DNA of 64,000 nucleotides, from the NCBI GenBank assembly GCA_016194585.1, contig JACQBG010000028.1:1-64000 (forward strand), in the 5' to 3' direction. Source of the stretch: Gemmatimonadota bacterium (GTDB lineage Bacteria > Gemmatimonadota > Gemmatimonadetes > Gemmatimonadales > Gemmatimonadaceae). The translations under genes and the position numbers were made by a program. Of this stretch, positions 50,327-59,470 are shown piece after piece. The notes below the pieces were generated by a model. The model did not search any database. It worked only from the letters and a program-made list of their open reading frames with translations, and was not told where the DNA came from. The stretch's first letter is position 1. Each line of letters opens with the position of its first letter.

Positions 50327-52419
50327 CGCATGCGCGTCCGCCGCAGCACGGCGCGGATGCGCGCCGTGAACCGCGCCGGCTCGAGCGGCTTGCGCAGGTA
50401 GTCGTCGGCCCCCTCGTCCATGAGCTCGGCCTCGAGCGACTCGTCCTCGCTCGCCGTGAGGATGAGCACGGGGAGACGCTGCGTGGCGGGCGCGGAGCGC
50501 AGCTTCGCCAGCACGTGCCGGCCGTCGAGCTTCGGCATGTTGATGTCGAGGATCACGACGTCGGGGGGCGTCGCCGACGACGCGCGCGCGAGGGCGGACT
50601 CGCCGTCGGCGACCTGCTCCACCTCGTACCCCTCATCCTCGAGCACGCGGGCGGCGATGGCGCGGATCACCGGGTCGTCGTCGGCGATGAGCACCTTCGT
50701 GCGCGCGAGCGCCGCGACGCGCTCCGAGATGCCGATCACGCGCTCGGCCTCGTCGAGCGTCGTGAGGCCCTGCGCCACCAGGTCGATCGCGACGTCCGGG
50801 AGCGTCCGCATCCCCTCGGCGTGCGCCCGCGCGGCGATCACCGTCGCCGGCTGGTCGGTGGCGATCAGCGGCTCGATCGCGGTCGACACCATGAACACTT
50901 CGGCCACCGGCAGCCGTCCGAAGTAGCCCGTCTGGGCGCACTTGTCGCACCCGCGAACCCGCTTCACCGGGCGCACGCCGGTAAGCGTCGACAGCCGTGC
51001 TTCTTCGGGGGTGAGCTCCCCGGTGACGGATGCCGCGCAGTCGCACAGCTTTCGCAGGAGGCGCTGGGCCACGACGCCGCGCAGCGACGTCGCGATCGTC
51101 GCCCGGTCGAGCCCCAGGTCGGCGAGGCGGGCGATGACGCCGATCGCGTCATTCGTATGCAGCGTCGAGAGGACGAGGTGTCCCGTGAGCGCGGCGTGTG
51201 CCGCGGTGGTCGCCGTCTCGCCGTCGCGGATCTCGCCGACGAATACGATATCGGGGTCCTGCCGCAGCACGGCGCGCAGCGCGCTCGCGAAGGTCACGCC
51301 GCGCTTGGTCTCGACCTGGATCTGCGTGATGCCCGGCACCTCGTATTCGACCGGGTCCTCGATGGTCATGATGTTCACCTGGCCGTCGCACAGCTCACGG
51401 ATGGCGCCATAGAGCGTCGTCGTCTTGCCCGACCCGGTCGGTCCCGTGAGGAGCACGATCCCGTCGCGGTGCGCGATGAGCCGCCGGAGGCGGGCGAGCG
51501 CGTCGGCGCTCAGCCCGGCGTCGGCCAGCGTGCGCGAGGACGACGAATCAAGGAGGCGGATCACCGCCTTCTCGCTCTCGCGGGTGGGGACGGTCGAGAG
51601 GCGGAGGTCGATGGCGTGGCCATCGGGGAGGAGGATGCGGGCGCGGCCGTCCTGCGGGCGCATGCGGTCGGCGATGTCGAGGCCGCCCATCACCTTGATG
51701 CGCGAGACGACGCGGTTGAACACCGGCATCGCCAGCTGGAGGTACTCGCGCATCACGCCATCGACGCGGAAGCGCACGTGCCCGGACTGGCGTCCCGGCT
51801 CGATGTGGATGTCGCTCGCCCGGCTCGCCACGCCGTCGCGGAGGATGAGGTTGGCGAGCGCGACGACGGGGGCCGCGGCGGCCTCCTCGGCCTTCACGGC
51901 CTCGGGGGCGGCCTGCTCGGCGACGCGGACGGCGTTCTCGAGGTCGGCGCCGGCCGCCTGCACGAGGGTGTTCGCCGTCAGCAGCCCGGCGTACCCCGCT
52001 TCGATGGACGTCGCGATGGCATGGGGCGTCGCGACGACGAACAGTGGTTTGCGTCCCGAAGAGAATCCGATCTCCTGCTCGGCCGCCATGTCGTTGGGGT
52101 CGGACGTGGCGACGTAGATCGTGCGGTAGTCCTCGCGCAACGGAAACACGTGGTGCCGCCGCGCGAGCCTCTCCGGCACGAGCTTGGTGGCCTGCGGCTC
52201 GACGGTGTCCCACCGGGCCGGCTGGAGCCGGTAGCTTTTCGCGAGCTCCGCCACGAGCTGATCGTCGCTCACGCCGCAGGTCCGCGTGACGGCCGCCCAC
52301 ACGTCCGCGATCCCCGTCGCCTGCGGCACGGTGATCGCTTCAGCGTTCGCCCACTTGGCACGCGTCGCCAAACGGGCCAGCCAGTGCGTGCTGGTGGCGC
52401 CGCCGAGTGCGTCGGTCAT
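50323..52419 (-). CDS. PilB/GspE-type secretion ATPase with C-terminal receiver domain
   Basis: A 698-residue fusion. N-terminal MshEN/T2SSE-N-like region (about 1-150), then the hexameric ATPase (about 155-540): Walker A LLTGPTGSGKTTTLYG, the Asp box IMTIEDPVEYEVPGI, and the His box region ALTGHLVLSTLHTND. Cys residues CDC and CDKC (about 460-510) mark the zinc-binding C-domain. Residues about 575-698 are a receiver (VLIADDDPVIRAI, VVILDINMPKLDG, YLRKPLE). This ATPase powers type IV pilus extension or type II secretion. A built-in receiver is unusual and would allow phosphorelay control. No other pilus genes are in the window. Confidence 0.92.
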   Translation of the reverse strand: MTDALGGATSTHWLARLATRAKWANAEAITVPQATGIADVWAAVTRTCGVSDDQLVAELAKSYRLQPARWDTVEPQATKLVPERLARRHHVFPLREDYRTIYVATSDPNDMAAEQEIGFSSGRKPLFVVATPHAIATSIEAGYAGLLTANTLVQAAGADLENAVRVAEQAAPEAVKAEEAAAAPVVALANLILRDGVASRASDIHIEPGRQSGHVRFRVDGVMREYLQLAMPVFNRVVSRIKVMGGLDIADRMRPQDGRARILLPDGHAIDLRLSTVPTRESEKAVIRLLDSSSSRTLADAGLSADALARLRRLIAHRDGIVLLTGPTGSGKTTTLYGAIRELCDGQVNIMTIEDPVEYEVPGITQIQVETKRGVTFASALRAVLRQDPDIVFVGEIRDGETATTAAHAALTGHLVLSTLHTNDAIGVIARLADLGLDRATIATSLRGVVAQRLLRKLCDCAASVTGELTPEEARLSTLTGVRPVKRVRGCDKCAQTGYFGRLPVAEVFMVSTAIEPLIATDQPATVIAARAHAEGMRTLPDVAIDLVAQGLTTLDEAERVIGISERVAALARTKVLIADDDPVIRAIAARVLEDEGYEVEQVADGESALARASSATPPDVVILDINMPKLDGRHVLAKLRSAPATQRLPVLILTASEDESLEAELMDEGADDYLRKPLEPARFTARIRAVLRRTRMR

Positions 52420-52496
52420 AAGTTATTAACCTACGCACGCGGCGCGCCGCTCGCACGGTCGCCGGTTAGTCCAGCCCTTCCCAGCCGGGGTCGTTC

Positions 52497-52847
52497 ATGT
52501 CGCAGGTTCCCGAAGACGCGAAGCCAGCACTCGACCTGCTCAAGAGCGTCGGTGGCGACGAGATGGTCTCGATGATGATGCAGACCTTCATCCAGTTCGC
52601 CGAGGAACGGCTCGCGAAGCTGGTCGAGGAAGCCGGCAACCGCCGCATCTCCGAGGTGGCGAGCATCGCGCACTCGCTCAAGTCGAGTGCGCGGCAGCTG
52701 GGCGCGCTCGCGATGGGTGAGGCGTGCGCGGTGACGGAGATCGCCGGGAAGAGTGGCGACATGGACGGCGCGCTGGATGGCGTGACCGCCATCCAGCGCG
52801 AGTATGCCGCCGCGAAGCCCTGGATGCAGGCGCTCGCGAACTCCTAG
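52497..52847 (+). CDS. Orphan histidine phosphotransfer (Hpt) protein
   Basis: A 116-residue helical protein with the Hpt phospho-accepting motif SIAHSLKSSARQLGA (His near residue 61). It is divergent from the PilB-receiver gene across 78 bp and overlaps the convergent DUF2723 gene by 4 bp. It can shuttle phosphate between a hybrid kinase receiver (such as the 1,633-residue protein) and a downstream receiver, for instance that on PilB. Confidence 0.88.
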   Translation: MSQVPEDAKPALDLLKSVGGDEMVSMMMQTFIQFAEERLAKLVEEAGNRRISEVASIAHSLKSSARQLGALAMGEACAVTEIAGKSGDMDGALDGVTAIQREYAAAKPWMQALANS

Positions 52848-55117
52848 TTCTTCTTGACCGGCGCCGGCACCGGGGTGCGGCGCGCCGAGTCGGTGGGGAC
52901 CGCGGCGGGCGGCGCTTCATCCGCCCCGAACAACTCCTTGTCGAGCTGGGTCGCCTTCGCGATCGCCTTCGCCTGAGCCAGTGCCTGCGCGGAACCGGCG
53001 ACGTTCCCCTGCATGCGGTACGCCTCCGACAGCAGGTAGTCGGTGGACACATAGAGGTAGGGGATCCCCACCGACGGCCGGTCGACCCACTCGTTCTTGG
53101 CGATGAGCGACGCCGGCGCCTTGAGATCCTTCACGAGCGCCGCGGTGCGCGGCACGTCGACCCACCCTTCCGGCGACACCTTGATGGTGTCACGGCCGGC
53201 GACGATGCTGTCGCGCATCAGCTTGCGGGCGAGCCCCTGGGTGAGCAGGTAGTCCTGCAGTCCGAGCTCGGCGCCGTACCCGCCACTGGTGCGGCTGAGG
53301 TAGATCGGGCGCACGTTGTCCTTGATCATCTGCAGCACGAAGATGTCGGCGCGGGCGAGGAAGCGCGGCTGCACCACCGCGCGGATGTTGCCGGCGGTGA
53401 AGAGCTGCGGCTGCGTGATCTCCTGGCCGATCGGCACCGCGTCGGCCTCGTCGAGCGTCATGTGCATCGGCGGCCCCGACGGCTTCACCCACTTCTGCCC
53501 GCGGTACGCGGCCGGGCCGTTCTTCTCGTCGTAGTCGTACACGGGGCGCCGGAGGAGCTGGCGCGTGTACCAGTCGGTGTTGAGCAGCGACGTGTTCGCG
53601 ATGAGCACGTCCTTGCGCACGCCGAGCACCTCCTGCGCGTACCAGAGCGGGAAGGTGTCGTTGTCGCCCACCGTCACGAGCACGCCGTACGGCTCCACCG
53701 AGTTGAGCATGTCGATGGCGAAGTCGGCGGTGTCGGTCTGGCCATGCCGCGAGGCCGCGGTCCAGTTCGAGAAGAGCGGCACGATGGCGAGGAGGAGCAC
53801 CGGCGACGTGATGGCCCAGGCCCGCCGGGTCGGCAGGATCACCGTCTCGGTGCCGAGGCGTTCCGTCTCGTGGCCGAGCAGGGCGGCGAGCGACTCCCAC
53901 AGGTAGACGAGGCCGAGCGCGGCCCACACGCTGAAGGCCGAGAAGCTCCACAGGTAGAAATAGTCACGGTCGCGCACCTCGCGCTGCACCGTGTCGCCGA
54001 GGTCGGGGTCCTGGCTCGCGCCGTACTTGAAGTTCAGGTAGTAGATGAGCAGCAGCGACAGCGTGAACATGAGCGGCCCGAAGAACGCGAAGCTCCGCGG
54101 GTCGCGCTTCCAGTGCACCCAGCCGCCGATGAGGCCGAGCGCGAGGAACACCATCGCGAGGGCGCCCTGCAGCCCGGGGTGCTCGTTGTGCGCGTCGCGC
54201 ACCCACTGCCACTTGAAGTACAGCCACCACATCCCGATCTGTGCGCTGAACGGCGCCTGCCGCTCGGCGAGGTCGGGCTTGCCGTACTGGCCGCGGTTGA
54301 AGTTGTACATGAACGCGTCGTACGTGCCCTTCGAGAACGTGCAGCCCGCCTTGAGGCCGTCGCGGCAGGCGGTGGGCTCCCCTTCGTTGAGCGCGGGGAA
54401 TTGGGCCGCGCGGATCGGCTGGGTGGCGAACGACGAGCCGCCGAAGAACAGCGCGGCGACGCAGGCGAGGATGAGCTGCCAGCGGAGCACCGTCTTCGGC
54501 CGGTGGATGAGCACGGCGAGGCCGGCGGCGGGCGCCGCCAGCATGCCGGCCATGTGCACGGCGTAGCCGAGCCCGAGGATGTAGGCGATGAGCACGAGCG
54601 TGCGGTCGGCCTTGGGGCCGTCCGGCTCGTCGCACCAGCGCACGGTGAGCCAGGCGATGATCGCCAGCCCCGCGAGCGACACCGTGTACACCTTCTCGTT
54701 CACCACCGACTGCGACCACACGGTGAACGCCGTGCCGCCGATGAGCACGGCGAGGGCGCCGCCGGCGACGCGCTGCCAGCGCTCGACGAACCAGCCGACG
54801 AGCACGCGCTCGGTGATGAGGAACCACATCGCCGCCGCGACCGCGCTCGAGAGCGCGGCGAGCACGTTCACGCGCATCGCCACCGTCGGCGCGATGGGGA
54901 GCAGCGAGAAAACGCGTCCCAGCAGCACGAAGAACGGGTTCCCCGGCGGATGCGGGATGCCCAGCGTGTAGGCGGCGGTGATGTACTCGCTCGTGTCCCA
55001 CATCGCCGTCTCGGGCGAGAGGGTGAGGATGTACAGGATCATCACCAGCCCCGCCGCGACGGCGGCCGCGAGATAGGAGGGGCGGTAGTCGAGTTCGGTG
55101 CGCTCGGAGGAAGCCAT
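52844..55117 (-). CDS. DUF2723 (GT117-like) polytopic membrane protein
   Basis: A 757-residue protein with about ten transmembrane helices in its first 420 residues and an exported C-terminal domain. The N-terminal TLSPETAMWDTSEYITA and IPHPPGNPFFVLLGRV motifs are typical of DUF2723, a GT-C glycosyltransferase-like family implicated in protein O-glycosylation in Bacteroidetes. The conserved Asp/Glu of WDTSEYI is present. AAGG before the ATG is a Shine-Dalgarno. Function in this phylum is not established. Confidence 0.88.
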   Translation of the reverse strand: MASSERTELDYRPSYLAAAVAAGLVMILYILTLSPETAMWDTSEYITAAYTLGIPHPPGNPFFVLLGRVFSLLPIAPTVAMRVNVLAALSSAVAAAMWFLITERVLVGWFVERWQRVAGGALAVLIGGTAFTVWSQSVVNEKVYTVSLAGLAIIAWLTVRWCDEPDGPKADRTLVLIAYILGLGYAVHMAGMLAAPAAGLAVLIHRPKTVLRWQLILACVAALFFGGSSFATQPIRAAQFPALNEGEPTACRDGLKAGCTFSKGTYDAFMYNFNRGQYGKPDLAERQAPFSAQIGMWWLYFKWQWVRDAHNEHPGLQGALAMVFLALGLIGGWVHWKRDPRSFAFFGPLMFTLSLLLIYYLNFKYGASQDPDLGDTVQREVRDRDYFYLWSFSAFSVWAALGLVYLWESLAALLGHETERLGTETVILPTRRAWAITSPVLLLAIVPLFSNWTAASRHGQTDTADFAIDMLNSVEPYGVLVTVGDNDTFPLWYAQEVLGVRKDVLIANTSLLNTDWYTRQLLRRPVYDYDEKNGPAAYRGQKWVKPSGPPMHMTLDEADAVPIGQEITQPQLFTAGNIRAVVQPRFLARADIFVLQMIKDNVRPIYLSRTSGGYGAELGLQDYLLTQGLARKLMRDSIVAGRDTIKVSPEGWVDVPRTAALVKDLKAPASLIAKNEWVDRPSVGIPYLYVSTDYLLSEAYRMQGNVAGSAQALAQAKAIAKATQLDKELFGADEAPPAAVPTDSARRTPVPAPVKKN

Positions 55118-55180
55118 GTGCCTTCGGTCGGGAGATGCGGTTGCCGGAACAACCCTGAAATGTCGCTGGCGGTCACATCC

Positions 55181-55218
55181 GGCGCAAAGCGCGGGGCGCG
55201 CGCCTCGCGCTTTGCGCC
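55181..55218 (-). terminator. Hairpin downstream of purH
   Basis: Perfect 13-bp inverted repeat (GGCGCAAAGCGCG / CGCGCTTTGCGCC) with a 12-nt loop, starting 7 bases past the purH stop. No U-tract follows, so efficiency as an intrinsic terminator is uncertain. Confidence 0.6.
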
Positions 55219-55225
55219 GCCCCGG

Positions 55226-56779
55226 CTAGTGCCGGAAGGTGCGCCGCCCCGTGAATACCATCGCCATGCCGTGTTCGTTCGCCGCGGCGATGACGTCGGC
55301 GTCGCGCACCGACCCGCCGGGCTGCACGATGGCCGTGACCCCCGCCTCGGCGGCCTGGTCGATGCCGTCGCGGAACGGGAAGAAGGCGTCGGAGCCGAGC
55401 GCCGCGCCGGCCGTGGCGTGACCGGCGGCCTGGGCCTTGTGCCGGGCGAGGAAGGCGGCGTCGACGCGCGACATCTGCCCCGCGCCGATGCCGATCGTCG
55501 CGCCGTCGCGCGCCAGCACGATGGCGTTCGACTTGACGCTCGCCACGGCGCGCCACGCGAACAGCAGGTCGCGGTACTCGTCCGCCGTCGGCTGCCGGTG
55601 GCTCACCACCTGCCACGCCGCGTCGTCGAGGCGCGCGCTCGCGCGCTCCTGCACGAGCAGCCCGCCGCGCACCGTCTTCATGTCGAGCGCGCCCGGCGCC
55701 GGCGGCGCCGACCCCTCGAGCACGCGGAGGTTCTTCTTCTCGAGCAGGATCGCCAGCGCCTCGGGTGCGTACGCGGGGGCGACCACGCACTCGACGAACA
55801 GCGACGCGACGGCCTTCGCCGCCTCGTCGTCGACGGGGACGGTGAAGGCGATGATCGACCCGAACGCGCTCGCCGGGTCGCAGGCGAGCGCCTTGCGGTA
55901 CGCCTCCACCGCCGTCGCGCCGGTGGCGAGTCCGCAGGGCGTCGTGTGCTTCACGATCGCGCACGCCGTCTCGCCCGCGAACGGGTCGGCGGCGAGGAGG
56001 GCTCCCTCGAGGTCGAGCAGGTTGTTGAACGAGAGCTCCTTGCCGCCATGCTGGCGGAGCGCGCCGAGGCCGGCGCCGGGCTCCTCCACGTAGAAGGCGG
56101 CCAGCTGCCCGGGGTTCTCGCCGTAACGCAGCGACTGCTGCCGCTCGAAGGCGAGGGCGAGGCGCTCGGGGAACCGGTCGCCGCGCTGCGCCGCGAACCA
56201 CGCCGCGATCATCGCGTCGTACGCCGCGGTGTGCTCGAACACCTTGGCGGCGAGCGTGCGCCGCAGCTCGAGCGCGTCGTCGCCGCCGGTGATCGCGGCG
56301 CCGGCGCCGCGGATGGCGGCGATCACGTCCTCGTAGTCGGCGGGATCGACGACGACGTACACCGACGCGAAGTTCTTCGCCGCCGAGCGGATCATCGACG
56401 GGCCGCCGATGTCGATCTGCTCGATCACGTCCTCCGGCGTCACGCCGGCGCGGCGCGAGGTGGAACGGAACGGGTAGAGGTTCACGCAGACGAGGTCGAT
56501 CGGTGCGATGCCGTGCGCGCCGATCGCGGCCATGTGCTCGGGCAGGTCGCGGCGAGCGAGGAGCCCGCCGTGCACCGCCGGATGCAGCGTCTTCACGCGC
56601 CCGTCGAGCATCTCGGGGAACTGCGTCACCTCGCTCACGTCGCGGCAGGGGAGCCCGGCGTCGCGGATCGCCTTGGCGGTGCCGCCGGTGGAGACCAGTT
56701 CCCAGCCGAGGGCGTGGAGGGAGCGGGCGAACTCGGGGAGGCCGGATTTGTCGGAGAGGGAGAGAAGAGCGCGGGGCAT
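55226..56779 (-). CDS. purH: Bifunctional AICAR formyltransferase / IMP cyclohydrolase
   Basis: A 517-residue enzyme for the last two steps of de novo IMP synthesis. The N-terminal cyclohydrolase (about 1-195) has [36 protein letters not shown] and [13 protein letters not shown]. The C-terminal formyltransferase has [19 protein letters not shown] and [10 protein letters not shown]. Length is normal. The ATG at 56779 matches the family start; the open frame upstream is over a G-rich repeat. Last gene of the valS-to-purH operon. Confidence 0.97.
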   Translation of the reverse strand: MPRALLSLSDKSGLPEFARSLHALGWELVSTGGTAKAIRDAGLPCRDVSEVTQFPEMLDGRVKTLHPAVHGGLLARRDLPEHMAAIGAHGIAPIDLVCVNLYPFRSTSRRAGVTPEDVIEQIDIGGPSMIRSAAKNFASVYVVVDPADYEDVIAAIRGAGAAITGGDDALELRRTLAAKVFEHTAAYDAMIAAWFAAQRGDRFPERLALAFERQQSLRYGENPGQLAAFYVEEPGAGLGALRQHGGKELSFNNLLDLEGALLAADPFAGETACAIVKHTTPCGLATGATAVEAYRKALACDPASAFGSIIAFTVPVDDEAAKAVASLFVECVVAPAYAPEALAILLEKKNLRVLEGSAPPAPGALDMKTVRGGLLVQERASARLDDAAWQVVSHRQPTADEYRDLLFAWRAVASVKSNAIVLARDGATIGIGAGQMSRVDAAFLARHKAQAAGHATAGAALGSDAFFPFRDGIDQAAEAGVTAIVQPGGSVRDADVIAAANEHGMAMVFTGRRTFRH

Positions 56780-56787
56780 GCGGCGAG

Positions 56788-56859
56788 TGGGAGTGGGAGG
56801 CGAAGGGGGAGGGGGAGGGGCAGGGGGAGGGGGAGGGGAGTGGGAGTGGGAGTGGGAGA
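56788..56859. repeat. G-tract simple repeat between purN and purH
   Basis: About 72 bp of GGGAGT and GGGGGA/GGGGAG units on the plus strand (G-runs of 3-5 separated by 1-4 bases), so C-rich in the purH mRNA leader. It fits the G-quadruplex rule (four G-runs with short loops) on the template strand. It is the only clear simple-sequence repeat I saw in the window. Confidence 0.85.
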
Positions 56860-56895
56860 TCCCTCGATGCCCTCGACGATCCCTCGTCTGCCGCC

Positions 56896-57483
56896 CTACT
56901 GGGCGCGCGCGGACAGGCGCGCCGCGAGTTGGAGGATGGTGAGCGGGTACAGTTCGTGCTCGGCCGCGAGGACGCGCGCCGAGAGCGTGGCGACCGTGTC
57001 GCCCGGCTCGACGGCGACACGCTGCTGCGCGAGGATCGCGCCGCGGTCGTATTCCTCCGACACGAGATGGACCGTCGCCCCGCTCTCGCGCGCGCCCGAG
57101 GCGAGGACGGCCGCATGCACGCGCTGCCCGTACATCCCCGGTCCGCCGAACGCCGGGAGGAGCGCCGGGTGGATGTTCACGATCGCGCCGTCGAACCGTT
57201 CGACGACCTGACGGGGCACGAGCTTGAGGTAGCCGGCGAGCACGACGAGCTCGACCCCGTGCCCGGCGAGGAGCGCATCGAGGGCGGCGCCGTCGGCCGG
57301 ATCGGCGAGGACGGCGGTGGCGATGCCTCGGCGGCGCGCGCGATCGAGCGCGCCGGCGCCGGCGCGGTCGCTCGCGACGAGCACGACGCGGGCGGGCGCC
57401 GACGTCCCGAGCGCGTCGATGGCGTCGAGCAGCGCCTGCAGGTTCGACCCGCCCCCCGACGCGAGCACCGCGATGCGCGTCAT
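56896..57483 (-). CDS. purN: Phosphoribosylglycinamide formyltransferase
   Basis: A 195-residue GART enzyme: IAVLASGGGSNLQALLDAI (substrate loop), LAGYLKLV, IVNIHPALLPAF with the catalytic Asn/His, and SGATVHLVSEEYDRG with the catalytic Asp region. It transfers a formyl group from 10-formyl-THF to GAR. The ATG shares ATGA with the gmhB-like stop. It is separated from purH only by the G-rich repeat and about 35 extra bases. Confidence 0.96.
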   Translation of the reverse strand: MTRIAVLASGGGSNLQALLDAIDALGTSAPARVVLVASDRAGAGALDRARRRGIATAVLADPADGAALDALLAGHGVELVVLAGYLKLVPRQVVERFDGAIVNIHPALLPAFGGPGMYGQRVHAAVLASGARESGATVHLVSEEYDRGAILAQQRVAVEPGDTVATLSARVLAAEHELYPLTILQLAARLSARAQ

Positions 57484-58127
57484 ACGTGCAGCACGCGGTG
57501 CACCGCATCGAGCAGCGACCCGACGACGGCGATCCCGTGCTCCTTCGATCTCGCGATCTCGTCCTTGGGGGTGCGCTCGGCCGGCACGAGGATGCCGCGG
57601 CCGCCGAAGGCGAGCGACGGGGCGACGTCGCGCCAGCGGTCGCCGATCCACACCGATTCGGCGAGCCCCAGCGCGTGCTCCGCCGCGGCGAGTTCGTAGA
57701 GGTGCGTTCCCGGCTTCCGGCACTCGCACGGTCCCGTGAAGTCGGGGTGGTGCGGGCAGTGGTAGTGCGCCTCGATGTAGGCGCCGCGCTCGGCGAACAG
57801 GTCGTCGACGCGCGCCTTCACGGCGAGGTAGTCCTGCTCGGTGAGCAGCCCGCGCGCGATCCCCGACTGGTTGGTGACGATGACCGCCGCCCACAACGCG
57901 TAGTTGAAGGCGCGCACGACGCTCGCCGCATCGGGCACGAGCTCGACGAGGTCGGGTTCCTTGATGTAGCCGACGTCGCGGATGAGCGTGCCGTCGCGGT
58001 CGAAGAACACCGCCGGACGCACCTCGCGGAGCCCCATCTGGTGCTCGCCGGTGACGGCGACCTGCGTGCGGGAGCGGCGCGGCGACGCGCGCGGGCCGGT
58101 CGGCGGTTCGTCGATCGGTCCCGTCAT
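57480..58127 (-). CDS. gmhB: HAD-family heptose-bisphosphate phosphatase (GmhB-like)
   Basis: A 215-residue HAD phosphatase: FFDRDGTLI (nucleophile), VTNQSGIARG, and the zinc-binding CPHHPDFTGPCECRKPG (Cys/His set of GmhB and HisB-N enzymes), then WIGDRWRDV (motif IV). It removes a phosphate from D,D-heptose-1,7-bisphosphate for LPS core, or acts on histidinol phosphate. Which substrate cannot be decided. The first about 30 residues are a Pro/Arg-rich extension. ATGA overlap with selA. Confidence 0.85.
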   Translation of the reverse strand: MTGPIDEPPTGPRASPRRSRTQVAVTGEHQMGLREVRPAVFFDRDGTLIRDVGYIKEPDLVELVPDAASVVRAFNYALWAAVIVTNQSGIARGLLTEQDYLAVKARVDDLFAERGAYIEAHYHCPHHPDFTGPCECRKPGTHLYELAAAEHALGLAESVWIGDRWRDVAPSLAFGGRGILVPAERTPKDEIARSKEHGIAVVGSLLDAVHRVLHV

Positions 58128-59470
58128 CGCGCGTCCACGGCGAGCGCAGCCAGCAGTTCGTCCTCGCCCGGCGCGACGGCGCGCAGGTCGAGCAGCAGCC
58201 GTCCGTCGGCGACGCGGCCCACCACCGGCACACGGCCGTGGCGGAGGCGCGGTTCGATCGCGGGGTCGAGCGCCACGGCGGCCGACGGGATGACCGCCGT
58301 CGGGAACGCGCCGCCTCCGACGGTGGCCTCGCTCGCGACCGCGCGGGCGTCCATCCCGGCCGCCTGCAGCGACGCGGCCAGTCGCTCGGCGCGCGCGCGG
58401 AGGAGTTCGACGGGGGCGGTGATCATCGCGAGCGCCGGGATCTCGCGCACGGCGCGCGCCGGGTCGCGATAGAGCGCCAGCGTGGCGTGCAGCGCGGCGA
58501 GCGTCAACTTGTCGACGCGCAGGGCGCGGGCGAGCGGGTTGCGCCGCAGCGCGCCGACGAGCGTGCGCGTGCCGACGATGAGCCCGGCCTGCGGTCCGCC
58601 GAGGAGCTTGTCGCCGCTCATCAGCACGAGCGACGCGCCGGCGCGCACCGCCTCGCGTGCCGTCGGCTCGCCGGTGAGCCCCCACGGCGCGAGGTCGACC
58701 ATCAACCCGCTGCCGAAGTCGTGCAGCAACGGCACGCCTCCCTCGGCGGCGATCGGCACGAGCTCGCGCACCGGCACCGAGGCGACGAACCCCTCGAGCG
58801 CGAAGTTGCTGCGGTGCACGGCCACGATCGCCCCGGTCGCGCTCGAGAGGGCGCGCCGGTAGTCGTCGGGATGGGTGCGGTTCGTCGTGCCCACCTCGAC
58901 GAGTCGCGCGCCGCTCTTCGCCATGATGTCGGGCACGCGGAAGCTGCCGCCGATCTCGACCAGTTCGCCGCGCGAGATGATCGCGTGGCGGCCGTCGGCG
59001 AGCGTGTTGAGGGCGAGCACGAGGGCCGCCGCGCAGTTGTTCACCACCAGCGCGTCCTCCGCGCCGGTGAGCTCGGCGAGCAGCGCCGCGCAGTGCGCGT
59101 GGCGCGACCCGCGCGCGCCGGCCTCGGCGTCGTACTCGAGCGTGGAGAAGCCGGCTGCGATGTCGGCGATGGCGTCGATCGCGGCCTGCGCGAGCGGGGC
59201 ACGGCCGAGGTTCGTGTGCAGCACGACGCCGGTGGCGTTGATGACGCGGCGCAACGAGGGGCGCTGCCGCGCCTCGAGGTGACGCGCGACGGCGCCGGTC
59301 CACCCTTCATCCGTGGCCGGCGCGAGCGCCGGGTCGCGCCGCACCGCCTCCACCGCGTCGCGCGCCGCGTCGGCGACGAGCGGCCGCGGCGCGCTCGCGA
59401 GCAGCGCGCGCACCCCCTCGAGTTCGAGGAGCGTGCCCACCGCGGGGAGCGCACGGCGCGGGTCGTTCAT
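58124..59470 (-). CDS. selA: L-seryl-tRNA(Sec) selenium transferase
   Basis: A 448-residue PLP enzyme, the normal SelA length. Landmarks: RRVINATGVVLHTNLGRAP, NNCAAALVLALNTLA, RGELVEIGGSFRVPDIM, VGTTNRTH and the PLP lysine K288 in SGDKLLGGPQAG. It converts Ser-tRNA(Sec) to Sec-tRNA(Sec) using selenophosphate, so the genome should encode selB, selC and selD elsewhere; none is in this window. No in-frame UGA that could be a selenocysteine was found in the genes here. ATGA overlap with the lipoprotein gene before it. Confidence 0.95.
   Translation of the reverse strand: MNDPRRALPAVGTLLELEGVRALLASAPRPLVADAARDAVEAVRRDPALAPATDEGWTGAVARHLEARQRPSLRRVINATGVVLHTNLGRAPLAQAAIDAIADIAAGFSTLEYDAEAGARGSRHAHCAALLAELTGAEDALVVNNCAAALVLALNTLADGRHAIISRGELVEIGGSFRVPDIMAKSGARLVEVGTTNRTHPDDYRRALSSATGAIVAVHRSNFALEGFVASVPVRELVPIAAEGGVPLLHDFGSGLMVDLAPWGLTGEPTAREAVRAGASLVLMSGDKLLGGPQAGLIVGTRTLVGALRRNPLARALRVDKLTLAALHATLALYRDPARAVREIPALAMITAPVELLRARAERLAASLQAAGMDARAVASEATVGGGAFPTAVIPSAAVALDPAIEPRLRHGRVPVVGRVADGRLLLDLRAVAPGEDELLAALAVDAR

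Noticed and set aside
56788-56859. CRISPR-like or VNTR coding repeat
   Set aside because: Units are short G-rich simple sequence without unique spacers and lie between genes.
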